This document shows positions 1 through 6,901 of a stretch of DNA of 7,273 nt, in pieces. The position numbers and the translations under genes are program-made. The stretch covers positions 1-7,273 of the forward strand of contig CAKRYM010000075.1 in the NCBI GenBank assembly GCA_934427095.1, written 5' to 3'. Source of the DNA: an uncultured Bacillota bacterium. GTDB taxonomy: Bacteria; Bacillota; Dehalobacteriia; UBA4068. The notes under the pieces were generated by a model, which saw only the letters and a list, made by a program, of their open reading frames with translations, did no database searches and had not been told where the DNA came from. Each line of letters opens with the position of its first letter. Within the stretch, counting starts at the first letter, position 1.

Positions 1-35
1 AAAAATTTGGGTAATTTTAGATACAAGATCTTCAT
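1..35 (-). CDS. Possible start of an unidentified gene downstream of dinG (partial, cut by window edge)
   Basis: On the minus strand an ATG at 35..33 is preceded by AAGG at 48..45, nine bases away. The frame stays open to the window edge and would encode MKILYLKLPKF before it is cut. Two further in-frame ATGs at 44..42 and 41..39 sit too close to the AAGG to be preferred. The gap from the dinG stop codon is about 54 bases with no terminator-like hairpin, so the gene could be cotranscribed with dinG. Only eleven full codons are visible, so no family can be assigned, and a chance reading frame is not excluded. Confidence 0.35.
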   Translation of the reverse strand, partial: MKILYLKLPKF

Positions 36-89
36 CTGCATCATCCTTCGTTTTTGCTACATTCTATGCTCGCCCGAGAAAAAAGGTGC

Positions 90-2879
90 CTATTTCAGCC
101 ACTTTTCCACCACAGCAGCAATCTCGTCCACAGAGCCAACGATACGGCGCATATCAGGCAATCCCTGGATAAATTTGCGCCCATATGTTTTTTCTATAAT
201 CCTCTTATCTAGCACACAAAAAACCCCCTGATCCCCATGGGAGCGGATCAAACGGCCAAACCCCTGTTTAAAACGAATTAATGCTTGCGGCAGGCTATAA
301 TCATTAAAAGAGGATTTTCCTTCTGCCTCAATCCGTTCCATACGACAAGCAGCAATAGGCGTATTTGGAGGCCAAAAAGGTAGCCGTACCACAACAATAA
401 GGGAAAGCGCATCGCCAATCACGTCTACCCCTTCCCAAAAACTATTTGCCCCTAAAATACAACATTTTTCTTCTCGGCGTAGTCGATAAAGAAGGCTGGA
501 GGGATCACCACTGATACCATGCGCTAAAACAGTAACCCCCTGTTCAGCTAATGGCTTTTGCACCCGCTGATATACTGCCTTTAATTGATAATGCGAGGTA
601 AATAGCACAATAGCCCGGCCGTTAGATGCTGCCAAAAGCCGGATGAGCGCCCGGCTAATCATTTCCACTGCTGTAACCTCCGGGCACCGGCTCCAATCTG
701 GCAAATCATTGACAATAGTAAAGACCGCTTGATCCTGGTAATGGAAGGGAGATAACATCATCAGTTCCCGCGGCTTTTCTGCCAAGAGGTCCAAGCCATG
801 CCGATGTTTAAAGTAGGAAAAATCTTTGCCGGCAGCCAAAGTTGCAGAGGTAAACACAATTGCTTCAACATCTTGATAAAGGCAATCATACAACAATTGG
901 CCAATTTCTATTGGCGCCATATTTAAGGAAGGCCGTTTTTCTCGGTCTATATACTCAACCCAGGTCACATAATCTTCATTATGCTCATCCAGGCAGCCCA
1001 ATAAAGTTGAGGCCATTTCTCTTGCCTCAGATGCCGCAACTTGTAATTCATCACAACCTGCGGGCCGAGCTGTTTCATCCTCTTCCCGCGCATAACCCAA
1101 AACAACATCCAATAACCGGAAGCAGCTAGAAGAAAGTTTCATTAATTCCCCTGTAAGTCCATCTCCTAGCTGATGTAAGAGGGGCCAATCCACCTGGCCG
1201 CGATGTTGTGATCTAATGCGGATTTTTGCTGGGAAAAATGTTTCTTTTCCAACGTCCGGCAGAAAGAAATCGCTTAGTGCGGTAAAGAACTGCTCTCCCG
1301 TCAGAATCATGCGATCCACAGACGCATCGATTTCTTCCAACGATTTCAGTATAGTATCCGTAAGATTTCCATCAACAACATCCTGCGCATATTTTCCCAG
1401 CTGGGCAATGGCTCCAGCCTCTCGCTTTTTTTCCTTTCTCTTTAAGCGAGCAGCCATATTTACCAAGGCAAAAATATCGATACGGGATGAAAGCTGATCT
1501 TCTGCAGCGTGCTCCAAATGCTGAGCCTCGTCAATCACCAGAAAAGGCAAATCCGGCAAAAATCCCTTTTCAATAGCGGCGTTAGCAACCAACAAAGAAT
1601 GATTAAGAATCAGAATATCTGCTTCCGCTGCTTTGGCTCTAGCACGCTGAACCAAGCAACCATTTTTTTTCGCAAAGGGACAAAAGTCGGCGCAGTTTTC
1701 CCGGGACGCGCAAATTCTCTGCCATTTCCAGCGATCATAAGCCGTCAAGCAAAGTTCCCCTCCATCGCCTGTTTTGGAGATAGCTCGCCAGACTGCTATC
1801 CGCATCAAAAAATAACGCATATTTTCCGGAGATTGCTCCAAATAATGTCCATATAGACGCCGGCAAAGATAATTGCTGCGCCCTTTTAATACCGCAGCTG
1901 CCACTGGACGATCCAGCAATTTACCAAGCATAGGAATGTCTTTATTCAAGAGCTGCTCCTGTAAATTACGCGTATGCGTAGAAATCGCAATTTGGCGGCC
2001 ACTACCAGCAGCATAAAGAGCTGCGGGTAATAAATAGGCCAAAGACTTTCCCGTCCCTGTACCAGCTTCCGCCAAAAGGCAACCCCGACGATTAAACGTC
2101 TCCCCTACTGCCTGAGAAAGTTGCAATTGCTGTGGTCTGGCTTCAAAATTGTCTAAGCGTTGTTGATATTTACTATTACTTCCCAAATAGTCCTCTAATT
2201 CTTGTAAATCCAGGACATAATTTTCATGAATGACCCGCTGACGACTTCTCCGCTCCAAACTCTGTTTTTCATCCTTACCCTCACCAGGCATCTGGCATCT
2301 TCGCCGCAATAATTGCCCCATAGGCGTGTTGTCTTCTTCACAAAGTTTAAGAATATCTTCCTTTGCTTGCGGCGGTAAATCAGTTAAAGCGTCAGTAATT
2401 TTGATAAACAACTCTGCCTCCGCCCTAGCATCAGACAAGGCTCGGTGAGCCGTTTCATTAGTAATTGCAAGAGAAGCCGTTAAACTAGTTAAAGAATATG
2501 AGCTTTCTGTGGGAAAAACAATTTGCGAAAGGGTCAAGGTATCCAGCCATAATCTTTCATCTGGCCAATATTTTATCAAAAAGGTTCGATCAAAATTTGC
2601 ATTATGTGCAACTAGCTCTGCATCTCCCACAAAGGCAGAAAAATCCGCTAACACATCTTCAAGTCGCGGGGCGTCCACTAGCATAGCATTGTCAATTCCA
2701 GTTAAGACAGAAACTTCCTTTGGAATGGACTTTTTACATTGCACCAACGAGTGAAATTCTTCGGTTAGAATTCCCCGCTGCAACTTAACCCCGGCAATCT
2801 CAATAATCTCATCATCTTCCGCGTTTAGCCCTGTTGTTTCCAGGTCAACAACCACAAATTCCCGTGCTTTTATGCTCAT
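90..2879 (-). CDS. dinG: DinG-family ATP-dependent DNA helicase with N-terminal DEDDh 3'-5' exonuclease domain
   Basis: The product is 929 residues and probably acts in the cytoplasm in DNA repair or processing of unusual DNA structures. Residues 7-160 form a DnaQ-like exonuclease with all five expected residues: D12 and E14 in VVDLETTG, D97 in HNANFD, H145 and D150 in AHRALSDA. Residues 245-929 form an XPD/DinG superfamily 2 helicase. It has Walker A AGTGTGKS (272-279), motif Ia around STHTRNLQEQL (300-310), a DEAQ box (450-453) where DEAH is usual, TSATL (677-681), FWEGVDV (814-820) and motif VI QGFGRLIR (872-879). Cysteines 339, 390, 396, 400 and 408, between Walker A and the DEAQ box, match the place of the iron-sulfur cluster of XPD/DinG helicases. 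The reading frame is open 32 codons further upstream to 2975. The ATG at 2879 is chosen because GAGG lies just before it, a good promoter overlaps the extension, and the exonuclease domain begins directly after it. The family assignment is firm; the in vivo role is inferred. Confidence 0.93.
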   Translation of the reverse strand: MSIKAREFVVVDLETTGLNAEDDEIIEIAGVKLQRGILTEEFHSLVQCKKSIPKEVSVLTGIDNAMLVDAPRLEDVLADFSAFVGDAELVAHNANFDRTFLIKYWPDERLWLDTLTLSQIVFPTESSYSLTSLTASLAITNETAHRALSDARAEAELFIKITDALTDLPPQAKEDILKLCEEDNTPMGQLLRRRCQMPGEGKDEKQSLERRSRQRVIHENYVLDLQELEDYLGSNSKYQQRLDNFEARPQQLQLSQAVGETFNRRGCLLAEAGTGTGKSLAYLLPAALYAAGSGRQIAISTHTRNLQEQLLNKDIPMLGKLLDRPVAAAVLKGRSNYLCRRLYGHYLEQSPENMRYFLMRIAVWRAISKTGDGGELCLTAYDRWKWQRICASRENCADFCPFAKKNGCLVQRARAKAAEADILILNHSLLVANAAIEKGFLPDLPFLVIDEAQHLEHAAEDQLSSRIDIFALVNMAARLKRKEKKREAGAIAQLGKYAQDVVDGNLTDTILKSLEEIDASVDRMILTGEQFFTALSDFFLPDVGKETFFPAKIRIRSQHRGQVDWPLLHQLGDGLTGELMKLSSSCFRLLDVVLGYAREEDETARPAGCDELQVAASEAREMASTLLGCLDEHNEDYVTWVEYIDREKRPSLNMAPIEIGQLLYDCLYQDVEAIVFTSATLAAGKDFSYFKHRHGLDLLAEKPRELMMLSPFHYQDQAVFTIVNDLPDWSRCPEVTAVEMISRALIRLLAASNGRAIVLFTSHYQLKAVYQRVQKPLAEQGVTVLAHGISGDPSSLLYRLRREEKCCILGANSFWEGVDVIGDALSLIVVVRLPFWPPNTPIAACRMERIEAEGKSSFNDYSLPQALIRFKQGFGRLIRSHGDQGVFCVLDKRIIEKTYGRKFIQGLPDMRRIVGSVDEIAAVVEKWLK

Positions 2880-2883
2880 ATTT

Positions 2884-2887
2884 CCTC
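2884..2887 (-). promoter_or_regulatory. Ribosome-binding site that fixes the dinG start
   Basis: GAGG (within GCGAGGAAAT) lies four bases before the ATG at 2879..2877. The spacing is short but usable. Together with the promoter just upstream, it argues against the longer frame beginning at 2975. Confidence 0.6.
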
Positions 2888-2910
2888 GCTTAAGTATCCT
2901 CAATGCTTTT

Positions 2911-2939
2911 ATTTTAACGTAAATTTTAAGGATTGTAAA
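2911..2939 (-). promoter_or_regulatory. Sigma-70/A-type promoter of dinG
   Basis: Reading the minus strand, TTTACA (2939..2934) and TAAAAT (2916..2911) are separated by exactly 17 bases and differ from the consensus boxes TTGACA and TATAAT by one base each. Transcription would begin near 2905, giving a leader of roughly 25 bases before the dinG ATG. The surrounding sequence is AT-rich, as expected for a promoter. No clear operator or SOS (LexA) box was recognised beside it, although DinG is SOS-induced in some bacteria. Confidence 0.7.
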
Positions 2940-3132
2940 CTGTTCGAATTCCATCTGTACGCAAATAGGCAACAATTTGTTAGGCGCAATTTCTATGTTT
3001 CTTTTTCACCAAAGGGAACTGCGATGCGGCATCAGCCGCAATAACAATTACCTCCCCAACCTATCAGGCGAAACAAAAGGCTTCTGCTAGTTACCGTATG
3101 ATCTGAAAAGATTTTTATCATTAATAAATAGC
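2940..3132. other. Noncoding spacer between the mmd terminator and the dinG promoter
   Basis: This 193-base stretch has no convincing gene on either strand. Its one clear structure is an inverted repeat, TGCGGC (3025-3030) and GCCGCA (3035-3040), a perfect six-base-pair stem with a four-base loop. No T run follows it on either strand, so it is not a standard intrinsic terminator. A GGGGAGG Shine-Dalgarno-like motif sits near 3052-3058 on the minus strand. The only frames it could serve are very short, for example one ending MPHRSSLW before a stop. These could be a leader peptide or chance. Confidence 0.5.
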
Positions 3133-3173
3133 AAAAAAAATGGCGGCACAGTCGATTGACTGTGCTGCCATTT
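3133..3173 (-). terminator. Rho-independent terminator of the mmd operon
   Basis: On the minus strand the arm at 3173..3158 pairs with 3153..3138 around the loop AATC (3157..3154). The result is a stem of 16 positions with a single A:C mismatch, GC-rich in its middle. It runs directly into eight consecutive U residues (3140..3133). It begins 65 bases after the mmdB stop codon. The plus strand lacks an equivalent T run, so the terminator serves the minus strand only and insulates dinG from mmd transcription. Confidence 0.93.
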
Positions 3174-3238
3174 CTAAGCATATTCTATTTTTGTTATCGC
3201 GTCATCAAGCAATAACAGTTATGCGTAAAACTGACCGA

Positions 3239-4477
3239 TCATCCAAACAGAGTCAGCAGAATACCGGCTGCAGATGCAGTACCGATAACACCGGCCACGT
3301 TGGGGCCCATGGCATGCATGAGAATCCAGTTCTGCGGATCTTCCTTCTGGGCAATTTTATGCACAACACGAGCTGCCATAGGAACTGCAGAAACGCCTGC
3401 TGCACCGATCAAAGGATTGATCTTGTTCTTCAGGAAGCAGTTCATCAGTTTGGCAACCAAGGTGCCGCCCATAGCGCAAACGAAGAAAGCAACCAAACCC
3501 AAGGCAACAATAGCCAGCGTCTGCAAGGTCAGGAAGGTTTCCGCATTGGTGGTAGCGCCAACAGAGAGGGCCAGCAAAATGGTAACAATGTTCATGAGGG
3601 CGTTTTTGGCAGTATCATTCAGACGTTCAACAACGCCACATTCATTAAACAGGTTGCCCAGCATCAGCATACCAATCAACGGAGTTGCTGCGGGGACGAA
3701 CAGGGATACCAACACAGTAGAAAGAATCGGGAAAAGGATCTTCGTGGTTTTGCTGACGGGTTTCAGCTGCTGCATACGGATCAGACGTTCTTTCTTGGAG
3801 GTAACCAGTTTTGCTGCCGGCGGAATAATGATAGGCACCAAAGACATATAGGAATATGCCGCAACAGCAATGGGGCCCAGCAAATGAGGCGCCAATTTCG
3901 TTGCCAGGTAAATGGCAGTGGGGCCATCAGCACCACCGATAATACCAATGGAAGCAGCTTCCTCATAGGTGAAGTAAATACCAGGTACCAAGTCATTCAG
4001 GCAAAGTGCGCCCCAGAAGGTGATAAACACACCGATCTGCGCAGCAGCGCCCAAAAGCAAAGTCTTAGGATTGGCCAGCAACGGACCAAAGTCCGTCATG
4101 GCACCAACGCCCATGAAGATCAAGGGCGGGAAAACACCCAAGTGGTCGCCTTGGTACAGATAATACATCAGACCGCCAACGGTGCTTACAGAAAGGTTAC
4201 CCCCATCGGAAAGGACAGGAACCATGGCGGATTCACCGCTAGCAGTAAGCACCTCAACTGCGTTATAAATTGGCTCAGCCATTACGCCGCCCAGCGGAAT
4301 ATTGGCTAACATCATACCAAAAGAAATCGGCACGAGCAGCAAGGGCTCAAAGCCTTTTTTCACTGCCAGATACATTAGCAGGAAGGAAACCAAAATCATA
4401 ACACCTTGGCCCCAAGTAAATGCTGTAAACCCTGTATCGGCAAAAAAATCAAGCAAAGATTGTCCTACAGAATTCAT
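3239..4477 (-). CDS. mmdB: Methylmalonyl-CoA decarboxylase beta subunit, Na+-pumping carboxybiotin decarboxylase
   Basis: This 412-residue integral membrane protein belongs to the OadB/MmdB/GcdB family. It decarboxylates carboxybiotin carried on MmdC and couples the free energy to Na+ export. Family signatures are FEPLLLVPI (43-51), the cytosolic-edge motif MGVGAMTDFGPLLANPKTLLLG (122-143), and GGADGPTAIY (181-190), whose D184 corresponds to the essential aspartate of the Klebsiella oxaloacetate pump. GVSAVPMAARV (361-371) and MGPNVAGVIG (390-399) near the C terminus line the ion path in the family. Many hydrophobic segments span the chain. The sequence between the second and third hydrophobic segments (about 62-105) is longer than I recall for Veillonella MmdB, which accounts for much of the extra length. 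An AGGGGG ribosome-binding site lies about seven bases before the ATG. The gene is 40 bases after mmdC and is the last in the operon. The substrate is inferred from the neighbours, because beta subunits alone do not distinguish methylmalonyl-, glutaconyl- and oxaloacetate-specific complexes. Confidence 0.95.
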   Translation of the reverse strand: MNSVGQSLLDFFADTGFTAFTWGQGVMILVSFLLMYLAVKKGFEPLLLVPISFGMMLANIPLGGVMAEPIYNAVEVLTASGESAMVPVLSDGGNLSVSTVGGLMYYLYQGDHLGVFPPLIFMGVGAMTDFGPLLANPKTLLLGAAAQIGVFITFWGALCLNDLVPGIYFTYEEAASIGIIGGADGPTAIYLATKLAPHLLGPIAVAAYSYMSLVPIIIPPAAKLVTSKKERLIRMQQLKPVSKTTKILFPILSTVLVSLFVPAATPLIGMLMLGNLFNECGVVERLNDTAKNALMNIVTILLALSVGATTNAETFLTLQTLAIVALGLVAFFVCAMGGTLVAKLMNCFLKNKINPLIGAAGVSAVPMAARVVHKIAQKEDPQNWILMHAMGPNVAGVIGTASAAGILLTLFG

Positions 4478-4490
4478 TTATGTTCCCCCT

Positions 4491-4520
4491 TAATTATTTT
4501 TCCTAAACCTCAAATAATTA
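4491..4520 (-). other. Inverted repeat spanning the mmdC stop codon and ending at the mmdB ribosome-binding site
   Basis: TAATTATTT (4491-4499) and AAATAATTA (4512-4520) are perfect nine-base inverted repeats separated by twelve bases. In the transcript the first arm contains the mmdC UAA stop and the second arm ends directly before the AGGGGG of mmdB. The stem would be all A-U and therefore weak. It could influence translation of mmdB or processing between the two genes. There is no U run suited to termination. Confidence 0.4.
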
Positions 4521-4901
4521 CAGGGTAACTAAGGCGTCACCAGTCTGAACAGCGGTACCCTGGGGAGCATTAATGGCAGAAACGGTACCAGCAGAAGGAG
4601 CGGTAATCTCGTTTTCCATCTTCATAGCTTCAACAATCATGAGCACATCACCAGCATTAACAGACTGACCAACGCTGACCAGAACCTTCAGCACCGTACC
4701 GGGCAATGGGCTGGTAACTACATTAGCGCCGGCAGCAGGAGCAGGGGCAGCTGCGGGGGCGGGAGCAGCAGGAGCAGGAGCAGCTGCAGGAGCAGCTTTG
4801 GGTGCAGCCTTGGGAGCAGCTGCAACAGGAGCAGCACCGCCGATTTCTTCTACTTCAACGGAAAAAGTCTCGCCATTCACAGTGACATTGTATTTCTTCA
4901 T
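4518..4901 (-). CDS. mmdC: Methylmalonyl-CoA decarboxylase gamma subunit, biotin carrier protein
   Basis: This 127-residue protein carries the covalently bound biotin that shuttles CO2 from MmdA to MmdB. Residues 1-20 form a short N-terminal strand segment typical of decarboxylase gamma subunits. Residues 23-57 are a flexible linker made almost only of alanine and proline with two lysines. Residues 60-127 are a biotinyl/lipoyl domain. The biotin attachment site is EAMKMEN (91-97), with K94 the modified lysine, 33 residues from the C terminus as usual for biotin domains. The length is close to that of known MmdC proteins. An AGGAGG ribosome-binding site precedes the ATG by about nine bases. 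The gene lies 38 bases after mmdD. A biotin protein ligase must act on it but is not encoded here. Confidence 0.95.
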   Translation of the reverse strand: MKKYNVTVNGETFSVEVEEIGGAAPVAAAPKAAPKAAPAAAPAPAAPAPAAAPAPAAGANVVTSPLPGTVLKVLVSVGQSVNAGDVLMIVEAMKMENEITAPSAGTVSAINAPQGTAVQTGDALVTL

Positions 4902-4919
4902 TTTATATTTCCTCCTAAT

Positions 4920-4940
4920 ATCAATTCAAGAAAGATTGAT
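4920..4940 (-). other. Small inverted repeat in the mmdD-mmdC gap
   Basis: ATCAAT (4920-4925) and ATTGAT (4935-4940) are perfect six-base inverted repeats with a nine-base spacer. They overlap the mmdD stop codon and lie just ahead of the mmdC ribosome-binding site. The stem is short and A/U-rich, so a role is uncertain. It is listed because a similar arrangement occurs in the next gap. Confidence 0.2.
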
Positions 4941-5311
4941 CAAACGTAAGACTGTCTAGTAGTAATAATCTCACTTACACCGGATTGACCCCACACACCA
5001 TTAGAGACACCGTTTCTCCGGATGGAGGTGAAATGTAATTCACGCATGGATCTGCCACTGTAAGCGGAAACAGCTGCCATGATCAGAGCAACGGTCTTAG
5101 GATCAATACCATTAGATACTGCTGGAGCTGCTACCGGAGCTGCTGCTGCAGGTGCAGGCTTTTCGGCTTTTTTTTTGCTAGAGCCGGTTACTGCATCAAT
5201 TATCTTATCCAAAATTTTGATAAAAACCATCAAAATAACCAGGATAAGGAAAACAACAGCAATACCAATGACCGTAGTCTGGATACCGACTGCTAAAGTT
5301 TCAGCTGACAT
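4940..5311 (-). CDS. mmdD: Methylmalonyl-CoA decarboxylase delta subunit, OadG-type membrane anchor
   Basis: This 123-residue protein is the small assembly subunit that links the soluble carboxyltransferase and biotin carrier to the membrane pump MmdB. A single hydrophobic segment (about residues 10-34, TTVIGIAVVFLILVILMVFI at its core) is the membrane anchor. A charged patch with lysines (46-51), an Ala/Pro-rich linker (52-66) and a conserved C-terminal region follow. That region, DPKTVALIMAAVSAYSG with a downstream SNGVWG and ITTRQ, is typical of MmdD/GcdD-type delta subunits. The length is slightly above that of Veillonella MmdD. The gene starts 20 bases after mmdA, with GGAGG eight bases or so before its ATG. 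In Veillonella a separate epsilon subunit, MmdE, resembles the C-terminal part of delta and lies between mmdD and mmdC. Here that gap is only 38 bases and contains no such gene. Confidence 0.92.
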   Translation of the reverse strand: MSAETLAVGIQTTVIGIAVVFLILVILMVFIKILDKIIDAVTGSSKKKAEKPAPAAAAPVAAPAVSNGIDPKTVALIMAAVSAYSGRSMRELHFTSIRRNGVSNGVWGQSGVSEIITTRQSYV

Positions 5312-5331
5312 ATTGTCTTCCTCCTTGTTCT

Positions 5332-6879
5332 TTATACGGGCAGGTTCCCATGTTTCTTACCAGGACGAGATTCCTTCTTGGTCATCAGGGAATCCAAAGA
5401 TTTAATCAGATAGAATCTGGTATATTCAGGCTCAGTTACGATATCAACAAAGCCTCTTGCTGCAGCGCAATAGGGATTGGCGAATTTTTCTTCATATTCG
5501 GCAATCTTTTCTGCACGTTTAGCGGCGGGATCTTCTGCTGCGTCGATTTCTTTACGGAATACGATATTGGCTGCGCCCTGTGCACCCATAACGGCAATCT
5601 GTGCAGTAGGCCAAGCAATCGCCGTATCCGCACCCAGAGATTTACCGCACATGGCCAGATAAGCACCTCCGTAAGCTTTACGGGTAATCACAACCAGCTT
5701 CGGAACAGTAGCTTCGGAATAGGCATAAAGCAATTTTGCACCATGACGAATGATGCCGCCATGTTCCTGAGCAACACCAGGCAGATAGCCAGGGGTGTCA
5801 ACGAAAGTCAACAGCGGAATATTCATAGAGTCGCAGAAACGAATGAATCTACCGCCTTTATCAGAAGCATTGATGTCCAGGCAACCAGCCATTACTTTGG
5901 GCTGGTTTGCAATTACGCCAACGCTGACGCCATTCAGACGGATAAACCCGGTAAGAATATTGCCAGCCCAGTATTTCTGGACTTCAAAGAATTCATGATC
6001 ATCAGCAATAGCAGTGATCACATCATGCATATCATAAGCATGGTTAGGATCATCCGGCACAACTTCCTTCAGGATTTCATCTGCGCGTTCAGCAGGATCA
6101 TCGCATTCGAAAATAGGAGCGCCTTCCAGGTTATTGCTGGGCAGATAGCTAAGAAGCGTACGAATCTGGCCAATGCATTCCGCCTCATCTTCTGCGTAGA
6201 AATGTGCATTACCGCTGGTTCTGTTATGGGCCATAGCACCACCCAGAGCTTCTGCGGTCACTTCTTCACCCGTAACAGACTTAATGACCTGCGGGCCGGT
6301 AATAAACATATTGGCCTTGTTCACCATGAAGATGAAGTCAGTCAGGGCAGGAGAATACACTGCGCCACCAGCGCAGGGCCCCATAATTACGGACAGCTGA
6401 GGAATTACGCCGCTGGACAAAGTGTTACGTTTGAAAATTTCACCGTAACCATTCAATGCGTCAACAGCTTCCTGAATACGAGCGCCGCCGCTATCATTAA
6501 TACCAATGCACGGTGCACCAACTTTCAGGGCCAAATCCATCACTTTGCAGATTTTTGCTGCATGCATTTCACCAAGGGAGCCACCCAAAACAGTGAAATC
6601 CTGGGAAAATACATACACCAAACGGCCATCGACAGTACCATAACCGGTAACAACACCTTCATTCGGCGCCTCGACTTTATCCATGCCGAACTGGGTACCT
6701 CTATGAATCACAAACTGATCCAATTCAACAAAGCTCCCCTCATCCAGCAAAGCGTCGATTCTCTCGCGAGCCGTCATTTTTCCGCTGGCATGCTGCTTTT
6801 CGATCTTTTTCTGACCGCCGCCGAGCATGACTTTTTCGCGTTCAGCAGCAAGCTTTTCCAGCTTAGCTTCTCTAGACAT
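5332..6879 (-). CDS. mmdA: Methylmalonyl-CoA decarboxylase alpha subunit (carboxyltransferase)
   Basis: This 515-residue cytoplasmic enzyme transfers the carboxyl group of methylmalonyl-CoA to the biotin of MmdC, producing propionyl-CoA. It has the two crotonase-fold halves of the acyl-CoA carboxylase beta-chain family (PccB/MmdA). In the N-terminal half, SGGARIQEAVDALNGYGEIF (130-149) and MGPCAGGAVYSPALTDFIFM (166-185) supply the CoA and oxyanion-stabilising loops. In the C-terminal half, FVDTPGYLPGVAQEHGGIIR (359-378), RKAYGGAYLAM (400-410) and MGAQGAANIVFRKE (431-444) do the same for biotin. The C-terminal KKHGNLPV is the usual family ending. Its length matches MmdA (about 510) and not the longer glutaconyl-CoA decarboxylase alpha (about 590). 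The adjacent epimerase supports methylmalonyl-CoA as substrate. AGGAGG lies seven bases before the ATG. Propionyl-CoA carboxylase beta is the main alternative, made unlikely by the mmdD, mmdC and mmdB genes that follow. Confidence 0.96.
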   Translation of the reverse strand: MSREAKLEKLAAEREKVMLGGGQKKIEKQHASGKMTARERIDALLDEGSFVELDQFVIHRGTQFGMDKVEAPNEGVVTGYGTVDGRLVYVFSQDFTVLGGSLGEMHAAKICKVMDLALKVGAPCIGINDSGGARIQEAVDALNGYGEIFKRNTLSSGVIPQLSVIMGPCAGGAVYSPALTDFIFMVNKANMFITGPQVIKSVTGEEVTAEALGGAMAHNRTSGNAHFYAEDEAECIGQIRTLLSYLPSNNLEGAPIFECDDPAERADEILKEVVPDDPNHAYDMHDVITAIADDHEFFEVQKYWAGNILTGFIRLNGVSVGVIANQPKVMAGCLDINASDKGGRFIRFCDSMNIPLLTFVDTPGYLPGVAQEHGGIIRHGAKLLYAYSEATVPKLVVITRKAYGGAYLAMCGKSLGADTAIAWPTAQIAVMGAQGAANIVFRKEIDAAEDPAAKRAEKIAEYEEKFANPYCAAARGFVDIVTEPEYTRFYLIKSLDSLMTKKESRPGKKHGNLPV

Positions 6880-6901
6880 CTGCTTACCTCCTACTTAAAC
6901 A

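Noticed and set aside
2880..2975. A 32-residue N-terminal extension of DinG starting at 2975
   Set aside because: The dinG promoter at 2911-2939 lies inside it, no ribosome-binding site was found for it, and the exonuclease domain starts right after the ATG at 2879.
3038..3220. Two similar 12-base words, GCAATAACAATT (3038-3049) and GCAATAACAGTT (3209-3220), as a repeated operator
   Set aside because: They are short, AT-rich, on opposite sides of a terminator and not symmetrical, so chance is the simpler explanation.
3140..4309. A 389-codon open frame on the plus strand opposite mmdB
   Set aside because: It begins inside the mmd terminator hairpin and runs antisense to mmdB. Its composition (rich in Gln, Asn, His) is that of a reversed membrane-protein gene, not a real protein.
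4731..4835. A GCA/GGA-rich low-complexity DNA repeat
   Set aside because: It is the coding sequence of the Ala/Pro linker of MmdC, which is normal for biotin carrier subunits.
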